Positions 18,219-27,495 are shown, numbered from the stretch's first letter. The stretch is 43,903 nucleotides of DNA from JBKQHQ01 sp052148715 (GCA_052148715.1 JBKQHQ010000224.1:1-43903); one strand, 5' to 3'. The notes: generated from the sequence alone by a model not told the origin. Numbers and translations: made by a program.

Positions 18219-19004
18219 TTAGTGCCCGGCCACCAATTCCGCACCCGTATGCGCGCGCGGCCCACGGAAATAGGCTTTGAGCCAGGGATGCTCCGAGGCG
18301 AGCATGACCGCCATGGAGCCCGCCGCGATCACCTTTCCGTCGGCGAGCACCGCAATTCGATCGCAGACGGTGTGCAGGCTGTCGAGGTCGTGCGTGACCA
18401 TGAACACCGTGATGGCCAGGGTTCGCTGTAAGGTTAGAATCAATCTATCAAATTCGCCGGCGCTGATCGGATCGAGCCCCGACGTCGGCTCATCCAGAAA
18501 GAGGATCTCGGCATCAAGCGCGAGCGCGCGGGCAAGCGCTACGCGTTTGGTCATGCCGCCGGAGAGTTCCGCCGGGTATTTCCAGTAGACGTCCGGCTCG
18601 AGGCCAACCATTTCGAGCTTGGTCAGCGCAATCTCTGCCGTAAGCCGTTTAGACAGGCCGAGATATTCGCGGATCGCGAATTCGATATTCTCACCTACCG
18701 TGAGCGAGGAGAAGAGCGCGCCTTGCTGAAACAAGATACCCCAGCGCCGCTCGATCACCCGCCGTTCGCGTTCGCTCGCGGCCGCAAGGTCGATGCCGAA
18801 CACCTCTATAAGTCCGTGCCGCTTCGGGATAAGTCCAATAATGGTGCGCATCAGCACCGACTTGCCTGCTCCCGACGCGCCGACAAAGCCGAGGATTTCG
18901 CCGCGGTAGACATCGAGGTCCAAGCCCGTGAGCACCGGATGGTCGCCCATGTCGACGAAGAGATCCTGGACGCGTATGACGGCCTCGCGTGACGCTTCCG
19001 CCAT
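18219..19004 (-). CDS. mlaF: MlaF-like ABC transporter ATPase
   Basis: This 261-residue ATPase of the MlaF/Ttg2A family powers phospholipid (or other lipid) transfer across the periplasm together with the MlaE permease. Walker A is GASGAGKS, the ABC signature LSGGMTKRVALARAL, Walker B EILFLDEPTSGLDP, and the switch His is in MVTHDLDSL. SGGM with MTKRVALARA is typical of Mla/Mce ATPases. It follows the permease gene by 3 bases on the same strand, so the two are co-transcribed. No MCE-domain (mlaD) gene follows; the next gene is the convergent GPR-like gene. Confidence 0.92.
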   Translation of the reverse strand: MAEASREAVIRVQDLFVDMGDHPVLTGLDLDVYRGEILGFVGASGAGKSVLMRTIIGLIPKRHGLIEVFGIDLAAASERERRVIERRWGILFQQGALFSSLTVGENIEFAIREYLGLSKRLTAEIALTKLEMVGLEPDVYWKYPAELSGGMTKRVALARALALDAEILFLDEPTSGLDPISAGEFDRLILTLQRTLAITVFMVTHDLDSLHTVCDRIAVLADGKVIAAGSMAVMLASEHPWLKAYFRGPRAHTGAELVAGH

Positions 19005-19007
19005 CGA

Positions 19008-20144
19008 TCAGATCCCAATTGAAGCGAAGAACATGGCGAAACAGCCGTCGAGCACGATGACCAGGAAGATCGATTTGACCACCGAGCTCGTGGTTTTCTG
19101 ACCGAGCGATTCGGCGCTGCCTTTGACCTGCAGGCCTTCGACGCTGGCGACAATGCCGATGACGAACGCCATGAACGGGGCCTTGATCATGCCCACCTCA
19201 AAGGTCTGAATCGAAATCGCGTCGCGCAATCGCTCCAGGAAGACCTCAGGCTCGATGCCGCCATAGAGCCAGGTTACCAACCCACCGCCGTAGAGCGCCG
19301 CCATCGAGCCGAGGAAAGTCAGGAGCGGCACGGCGATCACGAGGGCGGTGATGCGCGGTAGGATCAGCACCTCGACGGGGTCGAAACCCATCGTGAGCAA
19401 CGCGTCGATTTCCTCGCGCATTTTCATGGCGCCGAGCTCGGCCGTGTAGGCGCTGCCGGAACGACCGGCCACCATGATGCAGACGATCAGCACGCCGAGC
19501 TCGCGCAGCACCAGAATACCAACCATGTCGATGACATAGATATCCGCCCCGAAGCGACGAAAATGAAAGATACCTTGTTGGGCGATGATCGCGCCGATGA
19601 GAAACGTGATCAAAAGCATAATCGGCACCGCGCGCCACCCGACGCGGTCGAGGTGACTCACCATCGAGGTCAGGCGGAAGCTCATCGGGCGCACGAGCAC
19701 ACGCAACACGGCGACCGTCACCGAGCCGATCATCTGGACCAACAGCACAAGGTCTTGGCCGACCGAGGCCGTCGCCCTTCCGACGACCTCGAGCGTCGCG
19801 ATGATCGGATTCGGCCGGATATTTGCCGGCAGCGGCACCTGCGTTGCCGCGTGCACCTTTTCCACCAGGCCGCGCTGATGCTCACGCAGCCCGACCACCG
19901 TCGTCTCGCAGCCGCGACCCTTCCAGGCCCGCAGCAAGCGTTCCAAGAGCCAAGCGCCGAACGTATCGAGCCGCTCGACCTGCGCCATGTCGATGGCGAC
20001 GCTGCGGATCTGCGACCGGGTATGCGTCGCGGAGTCGACGAGCGGCTCGAGCTCATTCGCGTGCTCGGCGGTCCACGCCCCCGCCGCGGCGAGCTCGAGG
20101 CGCTCGCCCTGGGTCTTGCTTTCGAGCAAAGGCCTTGCAGTCAC
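19008..20144 (-). CDS. mlaE: MlaE-like lipid ABC transporter permease with STAS domain
   Basis: A 378-residue permease of the MlaE family. The N-terminal ~100 residues are a STAS-like domain (ERLELAAAGAWTAEHANELE and so on), a known variant in alphaproteobacteria that puts the MlaB-like function in the same chain. The membrane part starts near residue 150 and carries the family hallmark VAGRSGSAYTAELGAMKMREEIDAL. The start is a GTG at 20144 with GGAG seven bases upstream; the open frame to 20225 gives unlike sequence. Divergent from the epimerase gene with 86 bases between starts. Confidence 0.9.
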   Translation of the reverse strand: MTARPLLESKTQGERLELAAAGAWTAEHANELEPLVDSATHTRSQIRSVAIDMAQVERLDTFGAWLLERLLRAWKGRGCETTVVGLREHQRGLVEKVHAATQVPLPANIRPNPIIATLEVVGRATASVGQDLVLLVQMIGSVTVAVLRVLVRPMSFRLTSMVSHLDRVGWRAVPIMLLITFLIGAIIAQQGIFHFRRFGADIYVIDMVGILVLRELGVLIVCIMVAGRSGSAYTAELGAMKMREEIDALLTMGFDPVEVLILPRITALVIAVPLLTFLGSMAALYGGGLVTWLYGGIEPEVFLERLRDAISIQTFEVGMIKAPFMAFVIGIVASVEGLQVKGSAESLGQKTTSSVVKSIFLVIVLDGCFAMFFASIGI

Positions 20145-20230
20145 GGCGCGGCTCCGTACGCTTGAGCACGACGGTTTTCGCCGCGCATGTTTGGCTAATT
20201 GCAGCGCATCTGTCGAGAGTAGCACCTTCT

Positions 20231-21220
20231 ATGTCCACGCGTCTGTCGCTGTCGGTGCGAATCGAGCATTGGCCGATCAAGGGGTCCTTCAACATCAGCC
20301 GCGGCGCGAAGACCGAGGCGGTCGCGGTCGTCGCCGAGATTTCCGACTACCGCAGCGCTGGCCGCGGCGAATGCATTCCCTATGCGCGCTATGGCGAAAC
20401 GGTGGGTGGGGTTGTTGCCGCCATCGAAGCCATGCGCGAGGCGCTTGCGGCGGGCCTTGATCGATTAAGCCTGCAGCAGGCCATGCCGGCAGGCGCCGCC
20501 CGCAATGCGCTCGACTGTGCGTTTTGGGATTTCGCAGCGAAACGAACCGGTCGCCCGGTGAACGTGCTAGCCGGGTTACCACCGCCAAGGCCGGTCGTCA
20601 CTGCGTACACGATTTCGCTCGGGTCTCCGGATGAGATGCGGCAGCAGGCCGAACAGGCGGCGACGCGCCCGCTCCTGAAAATCAAGCTGGGAGGGGCCGG
20701 CGATCCCGAGCGCATCGCGGCGGTCCGCCATGGGGCCCCTCGCGCGGAGCTCATCGTCGATGCCAACGAAGCCTGGAGCAACGAGACGCTCGCAGAAAAT
20801 CTCGCCGCCTGCGTGGGGGCCGGCGTGACGCTGGTCGAGCAGCCTTTGCCGGCAGGCGCGGACGATGCGCTCACCCGCATCGCGCGGCCCGTCCCGATCT
20901 GCGCCGACGAGAGCGTGCACGATCGCGCCTCGCTGGAAGATCTTGTGGGCCGCTACGACGCGATCAACGTGAAGCTCGATAAGACGGGAGGCTTGACCGA
21001 GGCGTTGGCGCTGGCCGCCGACGCCGAGCGGCTCGGGCTCGACCTCGTGGTCGGCTGCATGGTTGCAACGTCGCTGGCGATGGCGCCGGCCTTGTTGTTG
21101 GCGCAGCGGGCGCGCGTGGTCGATCTCGATGGACCCCTGCTCCTCGCGCAAGACCGGCCGGAAGGGCTGCGTTATGAGGGCAGCTTGGTCTACCCTCCAA
21201 CGTCGGCCCTGTGGGGTTAG
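20231..21220 (+). CDS. Dipeptide epimerase, enolase superfamily
   Basis: A 329-residue member of the muconate-lactonizing subgroup of the enolase superfamily, closest to L-Ala-D/L-Glu epimerases. Catalytic features: the first Lys in LLKIKLGG, metal ligands in VDANEAW, LVEQPLP and CADESVH, and the second Lys in AINVKLDKTGG, followed by VVGCMVATS. In muropeptide recycling this enzyme converts L-Ala-D-Glu to L-Ala-L-Glu for reuse. The start at 20231 begins the conserved N-terminal domain; upstream open frame is non-homologous. Other dipeptide specificities are possible. Confidence 0.88.
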   Translation: MSTRLSLSVRIEHWPIKGSFNISRGAKTEAVAVVAEISDYRSAGRGECIPYARYGETVGGVVAAIEAMREALAAGLDRLSLQQAMPAGAARNALDCAFWDFAAKRTGRPVNVLAGLPPPRPVVTAYTISLGSPDEMRQQAEQAATRPLLKIKLGGAGDPERIAAVRHGAPRAELIVDANEAWSNETLAENLAACVGAGVTLVEQPLPAGADDALTRIARPVPICADESVHDRASLEDLVGRYDAINVKLDKTGGLTEALALAADAERLGLDLVVGCMVATSLAMAPALLLAQRARVVDLDGPLLLAQDRPEGLRYEGSLVYPPTSALWG

Positions 21221-21394
21221 AGCTGAGGCCCTACCAAGAAACAGTAGCGACGAGAGACTTAAAGGTAACAAAATACCTCAACGACGGTGCACTGAAGGTA
21301 CCCTCCGGTTTTTGCGGCGTGTTGGCCCTGAAACGGATTGCGCTCCTTTGCTTATCGTGCTGATTTCTAGGACTGGCCGTCGCGTCTGGTGATC

Positions 21395-23704
21395 ATGTCA
21401 AACGAGCCGTTCGCCCTCTCGCCCGTCGCCCCGCCGTCTACCCCGCCCTCCGAATCGGAGTACGAGGCGATTTGCGCAACCGTCATGGAATCGGCGCGCG
21501 GGCGCTGGTTCCTGAGCGAATTCGCGCGACGCAACCGTCACGCCGATACGCGGCTCGTCGTCGATGCCATCGGCCGGCTGGAGGCCGCCATTCGCGGCGA
21601 TCAAGCGCAGCCGGTCGACCATCTGCGGTCCGCGCTTTCCGACATGGCCGAGGCCATCGCCCGGGCCAAGGCGGATATCGCGGCGATCAAGTCCAGCGAC
21701 GACCAGGAAGGCAGGATTATCGAGGCCAGTGAAGAGCTTGACTCGATCGTGGATGCGACCGAGCATGCGACGTCGACCATTCTTGCCGCGGCCGAGCACG
21801 TCCAGGAAATCGCCTGGACCATGCGCGAACAGGATATCAACGCGCGGTATTGCGACGAGCTCGATGTCGAGGCGACGGCGATATACACGGCGTGCTCGTT
21901 TCAAGATCTTACGGGCCAGCGCACGCATAAGGTGGTCCAAGTGATGCGCTATATCGAAGGCCGCATCAATGCTTTGGCGGACGTCTGGGGCGATCTCGCC
22001 AAGCCGGCGAAAGCGAAGGCAAAGCCGCAGGCGGCCCCAAACGGGCTCGATTCTATCGAGATGGAAGCCCAAGCCGAGAGCGCGCCCGGCACCGTCGGCG
22101 CCGACAATTCGGGCGTCGATGATTTGGTGGGCGCCAACGATTTGGGCCCCGACGAGGGCCGGGTGACGATGCCCCCCGCAGGCGGCAATCCCGCGGCCTA
22201 CCTTGAGCTCGAGCCACTCATTCCGTCGCGTGGTCGCGATGGCGATCAGCCGGACACGCCGCGCGCCGTATTCGTGAGCACGGGCCCGGCCGCAGTGGCC
22301 ACAAATCTCGGCTCTGCCGAGATCGAACCCGAGACGATTGCGCCGACGCCCGAACCGGTAGACGCTGCGGCGGCCGAACCCGAGCAGATCGACATCGCGA
22401 CCCTGATCGAGCCGGCGGCCACGCCGGTCGTCGAGACGGCCGAGGTCGAGCGAGAGCAGGTTCCGACCGTATCGATGCTGGAGGCCGGGGGTGCGCAGGC
22501 GAGTGCGCCATCGCGGATCGAGACCGAGAACGGCGACGAGGTCCCGACGGTGTCGATGTTGGAAGCCGCCGTGCAGCGGCTCGCAACCGAGACCGATGCA
22601 GGCCACCCGCCGCAGGCGCCATTGGCACTTGACCCAGCGTTGGCGCCGCAGGCCGAGGCGCTTCCCGTTGCCGCACCGATCGACGCGGAGGCTACGCGGG
22701 AGGAGATTGTCGCCGCCATCGACGCGGAGGCAGAGGCTCTGCTGCACGCCTCCGAGAGTGACCCGGACAAGCAGCGCGGGGCAACGATATTAGTGCTGCC
22801 TTCCGTGGCCGGACCGGTGGCGGCAACCTTCGTAAGAGAATCGACGGTGGGGCAAGCCTCGACTGAGCAGGTGAAACGTGCTCAGCAGGTCGATGGGATT
22901 CCGCCGATCGAGATCACGTCAGCTGCCGCCGGTCCTCAAGCCGCACGAGCAAGCGAGACCAAAGATCAGGCGGCGGCGGTAAGGCCCGCGGAGGCGCTCG
23001 CGACGACTGAGGCGAACCTGCCCGGGGAATTGGCCGCTCCTGAGCAAGGACGTGGGGGAAAACCGGTCAAGATCGACCGGCCCTTCGCTGATGACGCTCA
23101 AGCGGAACCCTTGCCTTCGCCGCCTGCGGATGCCGACGCCGAGGAACGGATGACCGCTCGTGTCGTTGCGGAGCCCGCGCCTGCCGGCATCGAACGCGAG
23201 CTGCCGGACGGTGTTCCGCCGCCGGTCCAACTGAAACCGGAAGCCCCGGAGGCAGCAGCAGGATCGGTGCCCAAACCTGAATTTGTCCGCGGGCCCACCG
23301 ATACCTCCGAAAATGATCTGGCGGAGTTGCTGTTCGAGCCGGCGCGGGAGCTACCAGCGCCGATTTCATTACCGAACGTACTCCCAGTTGTTCAGTTTGA
23401 GAACAGCTCGAGCGCCGAGTCCCCTAAGAGCTTGGCGCAGCTAGTCCCCAAGCTGGAGACCACGGCTCCCGCTCCATTACAGAGTGTCGATCGAGGCGGC
23501 GGTTCCAACGTCGCGCCAAAAGCGGCGGCACTAAGCGGCATTCGGAGCGAAGCGCTTTCAGCCGCGGCCGCAGCTCCGCATCCTGCGCCGCGCGGGCCGA
23601 CGCAGCAAAGCTCGCAGAGGCCGATGGCCAGACCCGCGTCGAACGATCCGCTCGCCGCAATCCTGGCATTGAGCGAGGAGGAAAAAATCGCGCTGTTCAG
23701 TTAG
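21395..23704 (+). CDS. CheZ-like phosphatase with long disordered tail
   Basis: A 769-residue protein. Residues ~15-215 are helical and contain the CheZ-family signature ACSFQDLTGQ, with Asp171 and Gln175 matching the E. coli CheZ catalytic pair D143/Q147 that dephosphorylates CheY-P. Residues ~220-745 are Pro/Ala/Glu-rich and look disordered, with the motif VPTVSMLEA twice (residues 356 and 383). The last 19 residues, DPLAAILALSEEEKIALFS, form a short ordered-looking terminus, like the C-terminal CheY-binding helix of CheZ. Start: ATG 21395; a GTG two codons earlier is possible. No chemotaxis or flagellar gene is nearby, so the partner may be a non-chemotactic receiver protein. Confidence 0.8.
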   Translation: MSNEPFALSPVAPPSTPPSESEYEAICATVMESARGRWFLSEFARRNRHADTRLVVDAIGRLEAAIRGDQAQPVDHLRSALSDMAEAIARAKADIAAIKSSDDQEGRIIEASEELDSIVDATEHATSTILAAAEHVQEIAWTMREQDINARYCDELDVEATAIYTACSFQDLTGQRTHKVVQVMRYIEGRINALADVWGDLAKPAKAKAKPQAAPNGLDSIEMEAQAESAPGTVGADNSGVDDLVGANDLGPDEGRVTMPPAGGNPAAYLELEPLIPSRGRDGDQPDTPRAVFVSTGPAAVATNLGSAEIEPETIAPTPEPVDAAAAEPEQIDIATLIEPAATPVVETAEVEREQVPTVSMLEAGGAQASAPSRIETENGDEVPTVSMLEAAVQRLATETDAGHPPQAPLALDPALAPQAEALPVAAPIDAEATREEIVAAIDAEAEALLHASESDPDKQRGATILVLPSVAGPVAATFVRESTVGQASTEQVKRAQQVDGIPPIEITSAAAGPQAARASETKDQAAAVRPAEALATTEANLPGELAAPEQGRGGKPVKIDRPFADDAQAEPLPSPPADADAEERMTARVVAEPAPAGIERELPDGVPPPVQLKPEAPEAAAGSVPKPEFVRGPTDTSENDLAELLFEPARELPAPISLPNVLPVVQFENSSSAESPKSLAQLVPKLETTAPAPLQSVDRGGGSNVAPKAAALSGIRSEALSAAAAAPHPAPRGPTQQSSQRPMARPASNDPLAAILALSEEEKIALFS

Positions 23705-23746
23705 AGCGTTTTCAAAAAGACTTCGGCCTGTGCTTGCCGCAACCGT

Positions 23747-24760
23747 TCAGGCCACGAGGCGATAGAACAGCTCCGGATCGACGTTGCCGCCGGAAAGCAC
23801 TGCGACCGCAACCTTCCCTGTTACGGCCGGCTTTCCGGCCATCAGGGCCGCAAGCGCAACGGCACCGCCGGGCTCCAGCACAAGCTTCAGCTCGCGAAAC
23901 GCGAAGGCCACGGCGGCGGCGACCTCCGCCTCGGTTGCCGTAACCCCCTCCCCCACCAGCGAGCAATTGATGGCGAACGTCAATCGGCCAGGCATCTGCG
24001 CCATCAAGGCATCGCAAATCGTGCCGCTCGCCGCGGTATTGGTTTCCCGCTGACCGCTGCGAAAAGAGCGGGCGTGGTCGTCGAAGTATTCGGGCTCGGC
24101 GGTATAGAGCCGTGCGGTCGGCACGCGCGCCTTGACCGCAAGCGCAATCCCCGCCGCTAGGCCGCCACCGGAAGCGCCCACCACGATCACATCCGGGCGG
24201 AGTCCAGACGCCTCGAGATCGTCGATGATTTCCCGGCCGGCGGTCCCCTGCCCGGCAATAATCAGCGGATCGTCGTAAGGCGGCACCAAGACGGCGCCGC
24301 GGCGCGTGGCGAGGTCGGCAGCAATCGCCTCGCGGTCATCCCGCCCGCGCTCGTACAGCACCACTTCGGCACCGAGCGCAGCGGTGCGCTCGCGCTTTGG
24401 TCGCGGTGCATCTCGCGGCATCACGATGACGGCGGGCATGCCGAGCAGCTGCGCGGCGGCAGCCACGCCTTGCGCATGATTTCCCGACGAGTAGGCCACG
24501 ACGCCTCCGGCGCGATCCCCGGGAGCAAGCGCGGAAAGTTTGTTGTAGGCACCGCGAAACTTGAACGAGCCGGTGCGCTGCAGCGTTTCGGCCTTGAGAA
24601 ACACCCGCCCGCCCGTGAGTGCATCGAGCACGGGCGAGGTCACGAGCGGCGTGTGCAACGCAATGCCTTCGAGCCGCCTCGCGGCGATCTCGACGTCGGC
24701 TGCGGTCGGCAATGCGCCTTGGGCGTCTGGCGAAGCCACCATCGTGAGAAGGTAGCGCAT
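23747..24760 (-). CDS. Threonine/serine dehydratase-like PLP enzyme
   Basis: A 337-residue fold-type II PLP enzyme. The PLP lysine is K67 in GSFKFRGAYNKL, the Asn loop is SSGNHAQG, and the phosphate-binding glycine loop is VVGASGGGLAAG. This is a catabolic-type threonine or serine dehydratase (ammonia-lyase) without the C-terminal ACT regulatory domain of biosynthetic IlvA; serine or hydroxyaspartate racemase/dehydratase activity is also possible. ATG at 24760 or 24742 could be the start, neither with a clear ribosome-binding site. It lies 78 bases after the glycosyltransferase gene on the same strand and might be co-transcribed. Confidence 0.87.
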   Translation of the reverse strand: MRYLLTMVASPDAQGALPTAADVEIAARRLEGIALHTPLVTSPVLDALTGGRVFLKAETLQRTGSFKFRGAYNKLSALAPGDRAGGVVAYSSGNHAQGVAAAAQLLGMPAVIVMPRDAPRPKRERTAALGAEVVLYERGRDDREAIAADLATRRGAVLVPPYDDPLIIAGQGTAGREIIDDLEASGLRPDVIVVGASGGGLAAGIALAVKARVPTARLYTAEPEYFDDHARSFRSGQRETNTAASGTICDALMAQMPGRLTFAINCSLVGEGVTATEAEVAAAVAFAFRELKLVLEPGGAVALAALMAGKPAVTGKVAVAVLSGGNVDPELFYRLVA

Positions 24761-24838
24761 CTTAAGGAAAAGTGGAAACCTGATCTACGCGCAAATCCAC
24801 GCGGCGCAGGAGACCAAGCGGTTTCGGGCTAGCGGCGA

Positions 24839-25915
24839 TCAGCTCTGGCGCCAGCGCGCGCCATTCGGCAGAGGTAGCCGTCCGAGCGGCCGTTCCTTCC
24901 GAATGATCTTGCGTGTATTCGTCTTCACCGCGTTGTCGATGAAAGCACGCGCGCTTGCCTCCCAGGTCATGCCTAACGCGAAGGCGCGGCACGCATCCGG
25001 CGACATGGTCAGGGCCTGCAAGCAGGCCGACCGCAGATCCCAATCAAGAACGCCCACATTAGTGGCACTGCCGATGACGTCGCGCGGCCCCGACACCGGG
25101 TAGGCCGCGATCGGGACGCCGCTTGCGAGCGCTTCAAGCAGCACGAGACCGAAGGTGTCTGTTCGGCTTGGGAACACGAACACATCGGACGCCGCATAAA
25201 TTGATGCCAGCTCCTCGCCGTGCTTCATCCCCAGGAACGTAGCTTGCGGGAAACGAGCGGCCAACTCCCCTCGCAGGGGTCCATCGCCGACGACGAGCTT
25301 GCTGCCCGGCAAATCGAGGGACAGAAAGGACTCAATATTCTTCTCCACCGCGAGCCTTCCGACCGTGAGAAAGATCGGCCGCGGGAGGTCGAGAGGCGCC
25401 CGCCGCTGCGGGGCAAACAGGTTCGTATCGACCCCGCGCGGCCACAACGTGACATTGGAAAAGCCGCGCGCCGATAGCTCGCTGAGAAGCCCGGGAGTCG
25501 CCGCCATAATGTTTGCGCTCGGACGATGAAACCTTCGCAGCCACGCCCAAACCCAGGATTCCGGAATCGGCAGCCGCGCCGCGACGTAATCCGGAAAACG
25601 AGTATGGAAACTCGTCGTGAACGGCAGTCCTCGTTTTTGACAATAGTGCCTAACCGCGTGCCCGATCGGCCCTTCGGTGGCGACATGGATGGCATCAGGG
25701 GCGGCTTGCGCGATGAACTGGGAAACCCTGCGCGCGCTCGCCAACGCCAACCGGATGTCAGGATAAGTCGGCAGGGGGACGCTACGGAAATTCTGCGGTG
25801 TCAGGAACATGACCTTGGCGCCAAGCGGCTCGGCCGCTTTGGCGAGCATCATCAGCGTCCTCACCACCCCATTCACCTGGGGCTGCCAAGCGTCGGTGGC
25901 AACAAGAATGCGCAT
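24839..25915 (-). CDS. GT4-family glycosyltransferase
   Basis: This 358-residue GT-B glycosyltransferase is similar to GT4 enzymes that glycosylate lipids or mannosylate glycolipids (MgtA/PimB/SqdX-like). It begins MRILVATDAWQPQVNGVVRTL, as in that group. The C-terminal nucleotide-sugar site has the Lys in VGRLAVEKNIESF and the E-x7-E motif in SRTDTFGLVLLEALASG. Its ATG overlaps the stop of the upstream phosphoesterase by one base (TGATG at 25913-25917), so translation is coupled. The pairing with a lipid-type phosphoesterase and a PmtA-like methyltransferase points to a membrane-lipid acceptor; the sugar is unknown. Confidence 0.87.
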   Translation of the reverse strand: MRILVATDAWQPQVNGVVRTLMMLAKAAEPLGAKVMFLTPQNFRSVPLPTYPDIRLALASARRVSQFIAQAAPDAIHVATEGPIGHAVRHYCQKRGLPFTTSFHTRFPDYVAARLPIPESWVWAWLRRFHRPSANIMAATPGLLSELSARGFSNVTLWPRGVDTNLFAPQRRAPLDLPRPIFLTVGRLAVEKNIESFLSLDLPGSKLVVGDGPLRGELAARFPQATFLGMKHGEELASIYAASDVFVFPSRTDTFGLVLLEALASGVPIAAYPVSGPRDVIGSATNVGVLDWDLRSACLQALTMSPDACRAFALGMTWEASARAFIDNAVKTNTRKIIRKERPLGRLPLPNGARWRQS

Positions 25916-26832
25916 CAGGCCGCCCGTGCCTCGACGAGCTTGGTTCGCGGCTCGCGCACGATCTCGGTCCAGGTGATGATTTCCAACCGCCCGTCGTGAT
26001 GCTCGGCAATCGCGGTGCAGCTTTCGACCCAATCGCCGCAGTTCACGTAATGGATGCCGTGATCGTAACGCAGCGCCGCGTAGTGGATGTGTCCGCAGAT
26101 CACGCCGTCAGTGCCGTGACGGCGCGCCTCGTTGGCGAGCGTCTCCTCGAATTGCCCGATGAAATTGACCGCCTTCTTCACCTTCAGCTTTGCCCACTGC
26201 GACAACGACCAATAGGCTAGGCCAAAGGCGCGACGGACAGCGTTGAATGCCCGGTTGAGGACAATCGCCGCGTCGTAGGCGCGATCGCCAAGCAATGCGA
26301 GCCAGCGCGCATGCTTCATGACCACGTCGAATAGATCGCCATGGATGACCAAGTACCGCTTACCGTCGGCGGTGACATGCACAGCCGATTCTGCAATTTC
26401 GATGCCGCCGAAATGCGTGCCGTAGTAGTCGCGCAAAAATTCGTCGTGGTTGCCGGGAACATAAATCAGACGGGCCCCCTTGCGCGCTTGGCGCAGAAGC
26501 TTCTGCACCACGTCGTTATGGGTTTGCGGCCAATACCAATTCAGCTTCAGCGCCCAACCGTCGACAATGTCGCCGACGAGGTAGATGCGATCGGCATCAT
26601 TATAGCGCAGGAAGTCTAGAAGCTTGTCGGCCTGACATCCCCTGGTGCCAAGATGCACATCGGAGATGAACAGAGTGCGAAACCGGCGCGTTCCGTCGCT
26701 CGTCACGATCTCGCTGTCTCCGCTGCCAGGTTCACCGTCAATTTCGCTGTCAAGCCCTCGAAGATTGCTGGTACCCGAATTGCATCTCATTTTCATGACA
26801 CCGTATGAGTGGACGCGAGCCGATTCGTGCAT
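25915..26832 (-). CDS. LpxH-like metallophosphoesterase
   Basis: This 305-residue calcineurin-like phosphoesterase is similar to UDP-2,3-diacylglucosamine diphosphatase (LpxH). The dimetal motifs are complete: ISDVHLG, VGDIVDGW, PGNHDEF, VIHGDLFD and CGHIHYAA. In Hyphomicrobiales the lipid A step is usually done by LpxI, so this homologue may hydrolyse another lipid-linked or UDP-linked pyrophosphate. The first ~45 residues are not part of the domain; an ATG at 26796 is an alternative start. It starts 3 bases after the methyltransferase stop and overlaps the next gene by one base. Confidence 0.87.
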   Translation of the reverse strand: MHESARVHSYGVMKMRCNSGTSNLRGLDSEIDGEPGSGDSEIVTSDGTRRFRTLFISDVHLGTRGCQADKLLDFLRYNDADRIYLVGDIVDGWALKLNWYWPQTHNDVVQKLLRQARKGARLIYVPGNHDEFLRDYYGTHFGGIEIAESAVHVTADGKRYLVIHGDLFDVVMKHARWLALLGDRAYDAAIVLNRAFNAVRRAFGLAYWSLSQWAKLKVKKAVNFIGQFEETLANEARRHGTDGVICGHIHYAALRYDHGIHYVNCGDWVESCTAIAEHHDGRLEIITWTEIVREPRTKLVEARAA

Positions 26833-26835
26833 GAA

Positions 26836-27495
26836 TTATGCCGCAACAGCGCCGCGTTCCGAACGGCGAAAGCACACGAGTGTGAACATCCCGAGTGGTT
26901 GCACTTTGCGCCGCTCGACGATCTCCGCGTCGCCGTGGGCTTCGGCCCAGCCGGCCAGGCGCGCAAACGGGAATTCGGGCCGCAATCCGAGCGGGCGGGA
27001 GTGACGCGCGAACCAGCGTTCGAGTGCCGCCGCGGGCCCCCGCTCGGAATAGAGGTGATTGACCAGGATGATCTTGCCGCCCGGCTTCACGACCCGGGCG
27101 CATTCGGACAGGACGCGTTCGGGGTTCGCAACGAGCGTGATAACGAATTGCGCTACGACACAATCGAAAGATGCATCAGCAAAGGCTAACTCGTGGGCAT
27201 CCATAACCAGCAGGCTACGTACATGCGGGTAGCGGCCGCTTGCCAAGCGCTGCCGTGCTTTGGCAACCATAGGCTCGGAGAAGTCAATGCCAACAATCTC
27301 CGTGGAGGAACCATAGTCATCGAAGGACAGCCCAGTCCCCACCCCGACCTCGAGAATCCGCCCGCCAACCTTGCACGCGGCCGCAGCGGCCGCCCTTCGT
27401 CCTGTCAGAAATATCGGACCGCACACCGCGTCATAGATAGGCGCCCACCGCGCATAAGCCTTTTCGACCATCTTCTTATCGGGATCGCGCCCCAT
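26836..27495 (-). CDS. SAM methyltransferase, PmtA-like
   Basis: A 219-residue class I SAM-dependent methyltransferase. Motif I is ILEVGVGTGLSFDDY, motif II-like acidic loop VGIDFSEPMV, and the post-motif III part VVKPGGKIILVNHL. This pattern is close to the Rhodobacter/UbiE-like phosphatidylethanolamine N-methyltransferase PmtA, which makes phosphatidylcholine at the membrane. The start is the ATG at 27495, five bases after a GGAG; a GTG one codon earlier is possible. It is the first gene of a three-gene operon with the LpxH-like and GT4 enzymes. Ubiquinone-type or other small-molecule methylation cannot be excluded. Confidence 0.85.
   Translation of the reverse strand: MGRDPDKKMVEKAYARWAPIYDAVCGPIFLTGRRAAAAAACKVGGRILEVGVGTGLSFDDYGSSTEIVGIDFSEPMVAKARQRLASGRYPHVRSLLVMDAHELAFADASFDCVVAQFVITLVANPERVLSECARVVKPGGKIILVNHLYSERGPAAALERWFARHSRPLGLRPEFPFARLAGWAEAHGDAEIVERRKVQPLGMFTLVCFRRSERGAVAA

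Noticed and set aside
21398..22747. 449-codon open frame antisense to the CheZ-like gene
   Set aside because: Arg/Gly/Leu-rich composition, no recognisable domain; it mirrors the codon bias of the opposite strand.
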